Source: Candidatus Magasanikiibacteriota bacterium (lineage in GTDB: Bacteria > Patescibacteriota > Patescibacteriia > Magasanikbacterales > UBA922). From it: a DNA stretch of 46,598 nt. Below are positions 29,817 to 39,081 of the stretch, in pieces. Numbering within the stretch: the stretch's first letter is position 1; every line of letters begins with the position of its first letter. The stretch lies in assembly GCA_018652595.1 (NCBI GenBank), contig JABIBU010000018.1, forward strand, positions 1 through 46,598, written 5' to 3'. Below the pieces are notes generated by a model. It made no database searches. It saw only the letters and a program-made list of their open reading frames with translations, and had not been told where the DNA came from. The position numbers and the translations under genes were made by a program.

Positions 29817-30587
29817 ATGGTAAACCCAGACACAAAATCACACAGTGGAGAAAATGAGGGACAAAGTGATTCTCACACACCAGAATCACCAGAAAGAGAC
29901 AGGGGTATAAAAAACTTGCAAGAATTAAGAGATGATTTCAAAAATTCGGGTGATGATTTTGACAGTATCCGTGCTCAAACCATGTCCACCTATGATGAGT
30001 GGGATAGGATAAATAAATTATTGGAGGAAAAGGAAGCTGAGTACAATGAAGCCAAACAAGGGAATGATCCTGGAAGAGAATCACAAGCATCTTTGGCTTT
30101 AGACACAACCTTAAAAGATTTAAATGAAATCAGCAAAAAACTTGATGATCTGGACGAGCAAGCAAATCTTGCCTGGACAAAATATGACAACAACCACAAA
30201 GAAATGAGAAACGGAATGGAAGAACGCTACAAAAACTTGCCTTTTTGGAAGATTCACGAAACAAAAGCAGACCAAAGCACACTAGATAACAATAACTATA
30301 GGACAGAGAACATTGGTACAAGCTCCAAAAATGCTCTGGAAGAAATCATACAAAGAAAAGGATCTGGCCAAGATATTATTGTTTTAAAAAGAGAGGGTGA
30401 GTATATAATCGCCATTAAGCAACCATTGGACAACAACACTGCCGAACTTCTTATTAAAACTGGCTACAAAGAAACGCTTTCCGACACCTCAGACCCTTTT
30501 ACCTTCAGAGAGCAGCTGGATAGCCTATTGTCGCAAGGCAAAAAGTTTGAATTCACAACCGACAAAAGACTCTTTGTCAAAGAATAA
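29817..30587 (+). CDS. Hypothetical hydrophilic protein (256 aa)
   Basis: Uninterrupted ORF with coiled-coil-like composition, followed by a terminator. Confidence 0.7.
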   Translation: MVNPDTKSHSGENEGQSDSHTPESPERDRGIKNLQELRDDFKNSGDDFDSIRAQTMSTYDEWDRINKLLEEKEAEYNEAKQGNDPGRESQASLALDTTLKDLNEISKKLDDLDEQANLAWTKYDNNHKEMRNGMEERYKNLPFWKIHETKADQSTLDNNNYRTENIGTSSKNALEEIIQRKGSGQDIIVLKREGEYIIAIKQPLDNNTAELLIKTGYKETLSDTSDPFTFREQLDSLLSQGKKFEFTTDKRLFVKE

Positions 30588-30602
30588 CTATATTTCGTAG
30601 AA

Positions 30603-30635
30603 TAAAAAAACAACCTCGTAAGGTTGTTTTTTAAT
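30603..30635. terminator. Terminator at the edge of the putative mobile element
   Basis: AAAAAAACAACCT-CGTA-AGGTTGTTTTTT. Confidence 0.75.
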
Positions 30636-30644
30636 TTTGCAAAT

Positions 30645-32246
30645 TCACTCTGGGGTGGCCAACGGGGGCTGACCCAAGACTTTCTGTTGAGTTAAGAATA
30701 AATCTTTGAATTCATCGTGTGGTTCTATTGCAACTACTTTCTTACCATTTACCCAAATTCTTTTGATAACCATCAAAATCCACTCTCTCTGGTCTTCTGG
30801 TGTGCTGTTAATCCGCCAAAATTTGCCGAAATTCTTAAGAAACTTCTCAGTCTGGCGTAATCTATCCTTTACCAGTTTATCTTTGTTTTTCGCGGTAATT
30901 CCTTGTTTTTCAAATTGTTTTATTTTTCTCTGAATTTCTCCAACATCTCTTCTGTATTTATCATCGTCCAATTCTCCCATCTCATACATAGTGTTAAGTC
31001 TTTTCCGCCTACCCTCTAATTGATTAACCTCTTTTTGTAAATCGCTAGAACCCAAGTATTCTTTTAGACTAACCTCAAGATTTTTTAATACTTTCTCTAT
31101 AATATCATCAGGTAGTTTTAACCCCTCCATAAAGTCTAAAACCTGTTTATCAATAATATCACAAGATACCGATGGTTGTTTGCAGTCTTTGTATTCCCTC
31201 CTAATTTTACAACCATAATTCAAAACTTCACCAATCTTACGACCAGATCTCTCACAATACATTTTGGGAAGCATCTTAGTATTGGGGTTATCAGTTTTGT
31301 TCTTATCAAAATGTTTCCTACATTTGTTACAATAAAGTAATCCTTGAAGCAGATAAAATCTGTGTTGGGCTACTGGTCTTCCATTAGTATTACGGCGCTC
31401 CTCAATTTTTTCTTGAACCTTATCAAAAACGACTTTTGAAACTATGGGCTTATGTGCGCCCTTTAGTTCTGGGTAACCCCTACGAGGAGAATATATAAGA
31501 CCAATATAGGTTTTATTTTTCAAAATGTCTTTTATGGAGCCGTAGCCGAACGGATTTCCATTTTTTGTTTTTATTCCTAGTCTGTTTATTTCAAAAGCTA
31601 TATCAGCGAAAGACTTTTGCCCTGTGGAATATAAATTAAATATGCTTTTAACTATCTTAACCTCTTCTTTGTGTACCCTCCACTCATCTTCATAAATAGG
31701 TCTGTCTTTTGTTGCGTCAAATCCTAATCTTTTTTTATAATAACCAAAAGGTGGATTACCTACCGGCTTTCCCTGTCTTCTTTTTTCCTGTAAAGCATCT
31801 TTTACCCAAAAACTTAATTGCTTGGAATAGTAGGCATCAAACAATTCGTTTATGCCCTCATTCAAAAAAGCAGACGGTTTTCTCCAGTCTCCAAAGGGTT
31901 GGGTAACCGATATGACATCAATGTCCAACTTTTCACGAAGATTTTCTTTATTTTTTCGTGCATCACTAACATTACGAGCAAAACGAGAAGTATGGTATAC
32001 CAAAATAACACCAAATTTCTTTTTTTGAGCATCATCCATCATCCTCAAAAAGTCGCTTCTCTTTTTCGTTGAAGTACCAGAAATTAGATCTTTGTATTGA
32101 TCTACTATATTTAACCCTTCTCGTTTAGCGTATTCTCTTATAACCCTCTCTTGATTTTCTGGCGAAAAACCCTTGTCTTGTTCTTCCGTGCTTTCACGAA
32201 TGTAATAGACGGCTTTTAATTGTTTATGTGAAATTTGTTTTTTCAT
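30645..32246 (-). CDS. Large serine recombinase (site-specific integrase)
   Basis: AVYYIRESTEEQDKGFSPENQ (catalytic Ser), YHTSRFARN, Recombinase domain, zinc ribbon GLLYCNKCRKHF, coiled coil. Start MKKQISHKQL chosen because the -10 box lies at 32273-32278. Confidence 0.95.
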   Translation of the reverse strand: MKKQISHKQLKAVYYIRESTEEQDKGFSPENQERVIREYAKREGLNIVDQYKDLISGTSTKKRSDFLRMMDDAQKKKFGVILVYHTSRFARNVSDARKNKENLREKLDIDVISVTQPFGDWRKPSAFLNEGINELFDAYYSKQLSFWVKDALQEKRRQGKPVGNPPFGYYKKRLGFDATKDRPIYEDEWRVHKEEVKIVKSIFNLYSTGQKSFADIAFEINRLGIKTKNGNPFGYGSIKDILKNKTYIGLIYSPRRGYPELKGAHKPIVSKVVFDKVQEKIEERRNTNGRPVAQHRFYLLQGLLYCNKCRKHFDKNKTDNPNTKMLPKMYCERSGRKIGEVLNYGCKIRREYKDCKQPSVSCDIIDKQVLDFMEGLKLPDDIIEKVLKNLEVSLKEYLGSSDLQKEVNQLEGRRKRLNTMYEMGELDDDKYRRDVGEIQRKIKQFEKQGITAKNKDKLVKDRLRQTEKFLKNFGKFWRINSTPEDQREWILMVIKRIWVNGKKVVAIEPHDEFKDLFLTQQKVLGQPPLATPE

Positions 32247-32272
32247 ATAACCATTGACTATTTGCATCATCC

Positions 32273-32301
32273 ATTATATTATACAACCTACTTTTAATCA
32301 A
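32273..32301 (-). promoter_or_regulatory. Sigma70 promoter of the serine recombinase
   Basis: TTGATT-N17-TATAAT on the - strand. Confidence 0.7.
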
Positions 32302-32310
32302 CTAAAATAT

Positions 32311-33549
32311 ATGTTTTTCAATAAAGATTTTGGCTCTATAAATTTTGAAGATATAGAGTACTTGGTAGACAACAAAATACCTGAAAATAGTAGACTAGAG
32401 TATAAGCAAGTTGTTTGGGGTGGAAAAGATGAAGATGTAAGGGAAATGTTGAGAGACATAACCTCAATTGCCAACAGTTATGGTGGTCATATAATTTTAG
32501 GTATCAAAGAAAACAATACTGACGGATCAGCCGAAGAAATCGCGAACATAGACAAGGCAGAGGAGGAGATGGATAGAATACAATCAATTTGTTTATCAAG
32601 TGTCCAGCCTAGAATAGGTGGTTTGCACATAAAAATCTTAAGTAAAGAAGGTGTCAGTATAATAATTATTAAGGTTCCATACAGTTTTAGAGCCCCTCAT
32701 CTTATTACTTACAAGGGTCTCAACCAATTTTGGATTAGACACGATAAACAAAAATCAAAAATGGCCGTTGAGGAAATTGGAGGCTCCTTTATCAAAAAAG
32801 AGGGTCTTTCTAAAAGTGCAAATGATTTTTTAGAAGAAAGGAGAAGAAAAATCACCAAATTATCGGAGGGCCAACCATATCTCACTATGGCTGTATATCC
32901 AATAGAACAGAGAGGAGATTTTCTAGACACACAAGACCAAGAACTGAGAGAAATAATGAAAAAACAATCTGAGGCAAGATATGGCGGTGTTGGTTTTGAT
33001 TTTACATACACGAATGTACATCCAACACATAATGGTTTAGAAATAAACGATCTCAACAATGATTGGAGAAACCTTGAGGTTTTTAGGAATGGCTATATTG
33101 AAGCGCGTATCAATGGTGGTGAAATAAGCTTTTCAGATATAAAAAAATTTGAGGAACAACAGGAGGAAGGTAAAACCAAAGTCACCAATTTTAATGTATT
33201 AAGCACTTGGTGTGTAATAGAATATATTCATAGTTTTCTTAAACAGGTAGAAAGGGTCTCTAAGCACTTGGGCTATGATGGACAATATCTTGTATTTGTA
33301 GATCTCCTAAATATAAAAGATTATGGGCTCCCAAAATATAAAGAAGGTTCACACTTTGGAATTAGAGATAAATATGATTTGGGTTTTTGGAATGAAGAAA
33401 ATTTAAGACTAGGCGTATTCTCTCTTGATCAGATAGACCCAGATAAAAACACTAATTTCTTATGTGATAGATTATGGCAATCTTTTGGACACGAGAACCA
33501 TCCGTATACTATAGAGGGTGGCAACATCAAGGAACTTTTGGAAAGATAA
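32311..33549 (+). CDS. AlbA_2/Schlafen-like putative ATP/DNA-binding protein
   Basis: LVDNKIPENSRLEYKQ...VREMLRDITSIANSYGGHIILGIKE...FWIRHDKQKSKM. Confidence 0.85.
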   Translation: MFFNKDFGSINFEDIEYLVDNKIPENSRLEYKQVVWGGKDEDVREMLRDITSIANSYGGHIILGIKENNTDGSAEEIANIDKAEEEMDRIQSICLSSVQPRIGGLHIKILSKEGVSIIIIKVPYSFRAPHLITYKGLNQFWIRHDKQKSKMAVEEIGGSFIKKEGLSKSANDFLEERRRKITKLSEGQPYLTMAVYPIEQRGDFLDTQDQELREIMKKQSEARYGGVGFDFTYTNVHPTHNGLEINDLNNDWRNLEVFRNGYIEARINGGEISFSDIKKFEEQQEEGKTKVTNFNVLSTWCVIEYIHSFLKQVERVSKHLGYDGQYLVFVDLLNIKDYGLPKYKEGSHFGIRDKYDLGFWNEENLRLGVFSLDQIDPDKNTNFLCDRLWQSFGHENHPYTIEGGNIKELLER

Positions 33550-33552
33550 AAA

Positions 33553-34632
33553 TTAACAATTCCCAGCCATAGTCCACCCAGCACCAACAGCTTCCTGCTG
33601 AGTACAAAACCACTTCTCACCTTTTGTTTCATCTATTTTAGTTCTACTGTAACTGGGGCAATCTGGTGTGTGATACAGCTTTCTATCATCAGAACTGATA
33701 TTACCTTTTATAACACAACCTTCCGCAGGTTGTGTTTGTATAACAACAGGTTCTTGGGTTATAACGGGCTCCTCAATAACATCTTCGGTTTCTTGTAAAT
33801 TAAAATTGTCACAGACATTATCAGCCCACAAACCTAACTTATTATTTTGGGCGTCTTTCTCTGCACCCTTAAATTCTTGTTGGTATTTGTATGGGGTATC
33901 GTATGTATATTCGTGTGCATATCCATTTTGGATCATCCATTTATTAAAAAACAGCCCATCTTCCCTAATAACATATCTCAATAAACGATTATATTTGTCC
34001 AATTCTCCTTGTGTTGGGTCAGTCTCTAGTCTAACTTTTTTATTTAATAATAATTTCACTGCCTGATCAGATGCTTCTTGCCCAAAACACTGTACAGGCT
34101 TTCGAGGATCTTTAGTTTCAGGTGTGTCTAACCCTATTAAACGCAATCTTTGTGAAGTCCCGTTTATATTTACATCAATTGTGTCACCGTCTACTACATT
34201 CGTGACTAAAAATACTTCGGTCGCACCACTCACTTTTTCTTCCTCATCATTTCCTTGATAAAAAGCCTCCTCTACTTGTGTTTTATCTAATTCACCGCCT
34301 ATACCAACAACACCCTGCTCTTCTGAATTATTATTTGCTTCATTCTGGATTATGTTATCATCATCTAAATTTTCTTTCTTTTGTGTTTCGTTATCTGTTA
34401 TTGTAACTGTTTTATTTTCAAAATCGTTATAAGTAATTGGCTCGGCTGTCAAACCAATCATAAAAAAAGAAAAAAACATCAAACCACCGATAGAAAGACT
34501 AACAGTTTTTCTAGTGAGTTCTTTCTTAACCAATTTTGATATAATTCTAGGATCCAAAAGTCCGATAATTAGTGTAGGAATACTAAAAAAGAAAATAAGT
34601 ATAAATAGTGTATCCATATTTATACTTTCCAT
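33553..34632 (-). CDS. Membrane-anchored thermonuclease (SNase-like)
   Basis: VTNVVDGDTIDVNINGTSQRLRLIGLDTPE...RLLRYVIREDGLFFNKWMIQNGYA...EKDAQNNKLGLW. Confidence 0.93.
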   Translation of the reverse strand: MESINMDTLFILIFFFSIPTLIIGLLDPRIISKLVKKELTRKTVSLSIGGLMFFSFFMIGLTAEPITYNDFENKTVTITDNETQKKENLDDDNIIQNEANNNSEEQGVVGIGGELDKTQVEEAFYQGNDEEEKVSGATEVFLVTNVVDGDTIDVNINGTSQRLRLIGLDTPETKDPRKPVQCFGQEASDQAVKLLLNKKVRLETDPTQGELDKYNRLLRYVIREDGLFFNKWMIQNGYAHEYTYDTPYKYQQEFKGAEKDAQNNKLGLWADNVCDNFNLQETEDVIEEPVITQEPVVIQTQPAEGCVIKGNISSDDRKLYHTPDCPSYSRTKIDETKGEKWFCTQQEAVGAGWTMAGNC

Positions 34633-34799
34633 TTAAGCCCACATTCTTCACATCTTTTATGTCTAGGCCAGAGTGGATAAAAAATTATAGGAAGACCCAG
34701 GTTTACCATAACCCAAAACCAGTAAAAACGCGGAGCTTTAAGATTTCCTCGTTTTACTTGTGTACTTTCACACTTGGGACACTCATTCTGATATGTCAT
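34620..34799 (-). CDS. 59-aa zinc-ribbon/TM protein (not in supplied track)
   Basis: MTYQNECPKCESTQVKRGNLKAPRFYWFWVMVNLGLPIIFYPLWPRHKRCEECGLKWKV*; overlaps the SNase start by 13 nt, suggesting translational coupling. Confidence 0.75.
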   Translation of the reverse strand: MTYQNECPKCESTQVKRGNLKAPRFYWFWVMVNLGLPIIFYPLWPRHKRCEECGLKWKV

Positions 34800-34837
34800 A
34801 TTTTAATGGTTAAAAATAAAATTATATAACAAAAAAA

Positions 34838-34965
34838 GGCAGGCGAGGTTCACCTACAAAAGACATCCGGAAAGGAGCCTAATTGTAGACTCGCACTGCC
34901 TATTTTTACCTGCAATCAGGCGAAAAGACAGTTTCCTTTCCAGAAAATGTTTTTTGTAGGTGAAC
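34838..34965. repeat. Complex ~128-nt inverted-repeat element with mutually exclusive pairings
   Basis: 34848-34866 pairs with 34947-34965 (19 nt, one G-U); 34869-34876 with 34934-34941; 34877-34888 with 34910-34921. Alternatively 34838-34847 pairs with 34890-34900 followed by TATTTTT. Confidence 0.75.
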
Positions 34966-35176
34966 ATCATAATTATACCCTTTTTCGCTATTTTCAGCAA
35001 GTTTGATCTATATTTGTGTTCATATTTTTGTACACATAGTGACGTAATACAGAGAAAGTGGTACTAAAACAAAAAACCACCTTTATTAGATGATCTTTTG
35101 AACTTCCCTCCTTGAAGTCCTCCTGTTGAAGTTTTTGTATAAATGAGCGTGGGTGGGTTTTTGCGACAGAACGTCG

Positions 35177-36019
35177 CTAGAGAAGTGTGTCGACCAGGTC
35201 GATCACCTCGGGCAGAGTGTGGATGAGGCGTGCGCGCTCGGGGTATCGTACGATCCATTCACGCTCGTAGCCAGGAGTGTTCTCGTTGACCATCAGGCCG
35301 ATCTTGGTACCGAGGGTGTGAGGTAGGATGAGATCCAATTCCCAGATGTCGCCGACGACCAGAAGGTCTTTCCAGGTAGCGTGATGGCGCAGGCGAATTT
35401 CGTCAAGCACCTTGAAGTAGTGGGAGCGCCTGAGGAAGATTGGGCGTTCGAGACCGGAAATATCCATCTCCGCTGGGATAGTGTCCGGTGTTTCCCCGAT
35501 CATATACTTCTTGGCTCCTCCTATCACGTGGTCTGCTGGTAAGTCGATGCCGAGCTCGACAATCTTGCTCTGCACCGCCTCTGTGTCGCTGTTTGTCACG
35601 ATGTAGACCACGATCTCCGAGTTCTGGAGTAAGGTGTTGAAGACTTCCAGAGCCCCCTGCTTGAACACCTTGCCCGAGAGAGGGTAGTTCTTCCTGTAGA
35701 GGTACTCCAGGAGGCACTTCCTGTCTTTGGGATCAAGGAACAGCCCCATTTCCTCGAAGAGCTCTTGTGCCACCGCCTTCATTCGAAGGTAAGGATCAAC
35801 ACAAGCCGGTGCCACGATAACACCGTCAAAGTCCCAACCCTTCTTGAGTTCCGTCCTGATCAACTCTTCGATGCGATCAAGTGTTTCGATGGCGGTCTCA
35901 CCATTCAGACCACAGAGGATTTTCAGATCCTCCCTGTAGGCCTTTACGAAAGGAACACCTTCAGCCTCCGCATCAGTCACTGTTCCATCGAAGTCGAAGA
36001 CTACGATCTTCTTTTTCAT
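35177..36019 (-). CDS. HAD-superfamily hydrolase
   Basis: KIVVFDFDGTVTDAE...VVYIVTNSDTEAVQSKI...KDLLVVGDIWELDLILPHTLG. GGAGAAT-type SD upstream; visibly GC-rich. Confidence 0.9.
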   Translation of the reverse strand: MKKKIVVFDFDGTVTDAEAEGVPFVKAYREDLKILCGLNGETAIETLDRIEELIRTELKKGWDFDGVIVAPACVDPYLRMKAVAQELFEEMGLFLDPKDRKCLLEYLYRKNYPLSGKVFKQGALEVFNTLLQNSEIVVYIVTNSDTEAVQSKIVELGIDLPADHVIGGAKKYMIGETPDTIPAEMDISGLERPIFLRRSHYFKVLDEIRLRHHATWKDLLVVGDIWELDLILPHTLGTKIGLMVNENTPGYEREWIVRYPERARLIHTLPEVIDLVDTLL

Positions 36020-36036
36020 CCGAATTCTCCTTGCCC

Positions 36037-36072
36037 TATCTTTGGGCGGTTTGTAAATCCTAAAGATAGGTT
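36037..36072 (-). promoter_or_regulatory. Stem-loop in the 5' UTR of the HAD gene
   Basis: CCTATCTTTAGG-N-CCCAAAGATAGG on the - strand. Confidence 0.5.
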
Positions 36073-36108
36073 AAACTATTTTATTGATTTTGTCAATGTG
36101 GAGACCAC

Positions 36109-37260
36109 TTAAAAAAGTTTATCTTGACGTTTTGTGTCTATATCAAAAGTTTTTAATAATCTGTCTACCACATCTCTAGATGTGACATTTTTGAGTTTAT
36201 TAAAATCAACATATTTAGATAGTTTCTGTAATCTATTTCTGTAATTATAATAAGTCGTTCTACTTTTATACTTTGTCATAAAATATCTTTTTACATATTG
36301 TAACCCACCTTCTTGTAACAAAGCTAATGCCATAATAATTTCACTTTTAACAGTTATATCTTTGCAGTTTTTATCTAAAAAGGCATCGATGACGGGCTTA
36401 TTATTTTGCGATAAAAATACGTAGTTTTTTAGAGGATGATTATAGATTTCGTCTATCTCTTTTTGAAGTATTTTCTTCCAAAAATGTTGGTTAAAAATAT
36501 TTTTTAAGGTGGGCTCATCCCCGTTTAAGTATGGCTTAAATTTTTGTTTAGTGGCTTGTTTACCTCTCATCGTCAATTCACATCTTAATACTTCAGACAC
36601 CAACACACCTTTTTTATTTTTATATCTGTTAGCTCTGTATGCTTTTGCTATGTCTAGCTCTTTTTGAGTTACTGCATTATTAGCAACCTCAGGTAGTTTA
36701 GAATATAATTTGAATGTTGTGGCCTTATTACTAAAATATATTTCTTTACCACCATTTTCTGTGTCTTTCATAGCCACACACCTTTGTTTAGATCTAAAAC
36801 GATCATCAAATGGTGTCAAAGCTTCTAGCGCAAGATTACAACTACATAAGTCCGTGAGATTAACAATACCACCAATTGCAACAACAGTAGGAATTGAACT
36901 TAAGATTTGATCTCTAAAAATAACTACACCAATTTCCCTGAAAAACTGGAGTAATTTATCTACAAATACATCAAGCACATCGCCTGATATAATTGTTACA
37001 TTTTCTCCAATTAGAAACTTAGGTACGGACAATTCTATTACGAAATAAGTTATCTCTGGATAGATAAAATGTTCCTCTATCCAGTATTTCGGCATATACC
37101 TTCTTTGCTCTTTTTGTTCGTTTCTCCAAGTATTATTTGTGCAAACAACCCTGTTTCTTTTAACATCCCGATCAATATCTTTTATATTTATATTTTCCTG
37201 AAAATAAAAACTACCCTCCGGTCTATCATATCTAAATTTTAGTTTTAGGGTATCTATCAT
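36109..37260 (-). CDS. Phage/plasmid replication protein of the gene II/X type (rolling-circle initiator-like)
   Basis: MIDTLKLKF N-terminus, FVIELSVPKFLIGENVTIISGDVLDVFVDKLLQFFREIGVVIF, later VLRCELTMRGKQATKQKF; family recognised by overall pattern only. Confidence 0.65.
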   Translation of the reverse strand: MIDTLKLKFRYDRPEGSFYFQENINIKDIDRDVKRNRVVCTNNTWRNEQKEQRRYMPKYWIEEHFIYPEITYFVIELSVPKFLIGENVTIISGDVLDVFVDKLLQFFREIGVVIFRDQILSSIPTVVAIGGIVNLTDLCSCNLALEALTPFDDRFRSKQRCVAMKDTENGGKEIYFSNKATTFKLYSKLPEVANNAVTQKELDIAKAYRANRYKNKKGVLVSEVLRCELTMRGKQATKQKFKPYLNGDEPTLKNIFNQHFWKKILQKEIDEIYNHPLKNYVFLSQNNKPVIDAFLDKNCKDITVKSEIIMALALLQEGGLQYVKRYFMTKYKSRTTYYNYRNRLQKLSKYVDFNKLKNVTSRDVVDRLLKTFDIDTKRQDKLF

Positions 37261-37261
37261 A

Positions 37262-37365
37262 CTGGAGGAGACTTTTATCAGAGATAATCAGGTGGCTGAC
37301 TTAACGACAGGACAAGCCTCCTCCAAGAGGGAACCTGAATGTAAGACAGCCGTCTCATTATCTCT
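37262..37365 (-). other. Structured region upstream of the replication gene: candidate replication origin or RNA regulator
   Basis: AGAGATAAT/ATTATCTCT outer pair, GGCTG/CAGCC inner pair, local CCTC..GAGG hairpin; CTCCTCCA next to the start codon is complementary to TGGAGGAG in the structure. Confidence 0.5.
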
Positions 37366-37527
37366 ATTATCTTGTTTTTTCCAGTATTCTAAAAAGAACT
37401 CCGTTATTCGTTCGGCTATTAAGTCCGTATCATTTTTCTTGTTCTTTTTTGAATACATAAAAACCGTAGCTTATAACTACAGTTTATATCTTGTGGAATA
37501 AATTGTATAAGAAATAACCGAGTACGC

Positions 37528-38322
37528 TTATTTCCTACTCTCCCTGCGTTTAATTGCTAAACTTCTTAATTTGCCAATCTCCCCATCATCTAATAATTCC
37601 CCAGTCTTCTCATTAACTAATCCTCTTAGTAACTTGAGAGAAAGAGATCTGTTGTCATACACCAAATCTTCAATTTCTTTTGACTTGGTTTTTCTACTTC
37701 TTATTTTTGCTAAAGATATTTTTTCTTTTGCGAAGACTTCTATACGCCCTCTTTTCTCAAGATCAACAAAACACATTTGTATATAATCCCACCGTTTTTT
37801 AATTAAATCAATTGCCTCATTTTGTGTAGCATAGGGTGATATACCGATCATTATGGGGTATTTTTTTGATGTTTCGTCCATAAAATCTTCACAAACTTTT
37901 ACATCACAGTCACAACATCCTCTCCTTTCTAAAAAATCTAGACGATACTCATTAAACGAAACTGTATCTTCGATACTGTTATAAAATTGAGTGAACACAT
38001 CGTACTTCCTTTCATTGTATAGAATAAAAATATTAATAAATAATATAATATTCACATTCTTGTATATTTCTGGTATTGGCTCAAGTATCTCACTATATAT
38101 TTTTGTTCTTTGTTTTGGAAAAGTTAAATAATTTGTGTTTTTATATTTGATACCAAAAAGAGACGCTGGTAATCCACGGATAACACGACCAGAAAGATTG
38201 GGCATTTTGATACCATTTTTAGGTATGCCAATTTCTTTTCTAATCTCTAATACCCTATCTATAAAATATCTTTCACGAGTGTATGTTTCAAGATAATTTT
38301 TTAATTTATCAGTAGATTTCAT
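37528..38322 (-). CDS. Hypothetical protein of the putative mobile element
   Basis: Uninterrupted ORF; start trimmed to MKSTDKLKNYLE because the upstream extension runs into the tRNA-His terminator. Confidence 0.7.
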   Translation of the reverse strand: MKSTDKLKNYLETYTRERYFIDRVLEIRKEIGIPKNGIKMPNLSGRVIRGLPASLFGIKYKNTNYLTFPKQRTKIYSEILEPIPEIYKNVNIILFINIFILYNERKYDVFTQFYNSIEDTVSFNEYRLDFLERRGCCDCDVKVCEDFMDETSKKYPIMIGISPYATQNEAIDLIKKRWDYIQMCFVDLEKRGRIEVFAKEKISLAKIRSRKTKSKEIEDLVYDNRSLSLKLLRGLVNEKTGELLDDGEIGKLRSLAIKRRESRK

Positions 38323-38339
38323 TTTTATATATTTATAAC

Positions 38340-38366
38340 AAAAAGGCCGTGATAGGCCTTTTTGTT
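38340..38366 (-). terminator. Terminator downstream of tRNA-His
   Basis: AAAAAGGCC-GTGATA-GGCCTTTTTG. Confidence 0.75.
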
Positions 38367-38388
38367 TAGAGACGATGAGCCCCACTTA

Positions 38389-38465
38389 GGGGTGGCTAAC
38401 GAGAATTGAACTCGTATTGCCGGTACCACAAACCGGAGTAATAACCATTATACCATAGCCACCCC
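38389..38465 (-). tRNA. tRNA-His (anticodon GTG), intact
   Basis: GGGGTGGC acceptor pairs over 8 bp (G-1:C73) with GCCACCCC; CCGGT-TTGTGGT-ACCGG anticodon arm; CGAG-TTCAATT-CTCG T-arm. Confidence 0.93.
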
Positions 38466-38487
38466 TAAAAGGGTCTCTATTTTTATT

Positions 38488-38892
38488 TTATTGTAAATCT
38501 CTCTCTTCTTCAATACTTCCTTTGAATAGGCCTGTATTAAATCCAAGGGTTGTTTTTCTTTTTCTTTTGATATCAGGAATTTCTTCTTTCTCTTTTTCAT
38601 TTACAACTGGTTGTTCATAATCGCTTTCAAGCATATCTATTAGATTTTTGAGGGCATCTTGCTTCTTGTCTAAATGATTGATATACATTTGGTGTGCTCT
38701 AACACTACTAGCATAAGAACTTATTACTAGTACCCCTGTAAAAATCTTTATCATCTCCTCATCTAAACACTTCTTTAATAATCTCTCAACCGATGTATTC
38801 CAAATCTTATATTTTGCAGAATAAGCTGGTTCTTGTGCCAGACTATCTACTTCCTCCAATTTTTGTTTTAGTTTTTGAATAATTTCTTCCAT
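38488..38892 (-). CDS. Hypothetical coiled-coil protein (134 aa)
   Basis: ORF between intact and decayed tRNA-His copies; helical composition. Confidence 0.6.
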   Translation of the reverse strand: MEEIIQKLKQKLEEVDSLAQEPAYSAKYKIWNTSVERLLKKCLDEEMIKIFTGVLVISSYASSVRAHQMYINHLDKKQDALKNLIDMLESDYEQPVVNEKEKEEIPDIKRKRKTTLGFNTGLFKGSIEEERDLQ

Positions 38893-38951
38893 ATGGTGAA
38901 TTTACATTATTCTTATTTTGTTCCAGATCTCTATTGTATCCGACAGAAAGT

Positions 38952-39027
38952 GTTGGGTCAAGAGGAATTGAACCCGTATTGTCGGTACCACAAACCGAAG
39001 TAATAACCATTATACCATGGCCACCCC
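38952..39027 (-). pseudogene. Decayed tRNA-His copy (intact 5' half, broken T-arm/acceptor)
   Basis: GGGGTGGCCATGGTATAATGGTTATTACTTCGGTTTGTGGTACCGACAATAC conserved; the 3' GACCCAAC no longer pairs with GGGGTGGC. Confidence 0.75.
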
Positions 39028-39081
39028 GCAATGAATTTGAATTTGAAAGAAAAATTTCGGCCCGAGGCCGATCAGCCTTGA

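Noticed and set aside
34838-34965. Integron attC site
   Set aside because: The ends are GTTCACC...GGTGAAC rather than RYYYAAC/GTTRRRY cores, and no integron integrase is present.
35064-35258. - strand ORF downstream of the HAD gene
   Set aside because: Overlaps the HAD gene in another frame; Arg/Pro-rich translation typical of an out-of-frame GC-rich gene.
37262-37365. Retron msr/msd interpretation of the nested inverted repeats
   Set aside because: No reverse transcriptase motif in neighbouring ORFs; the adjacent gene is Rep-like.
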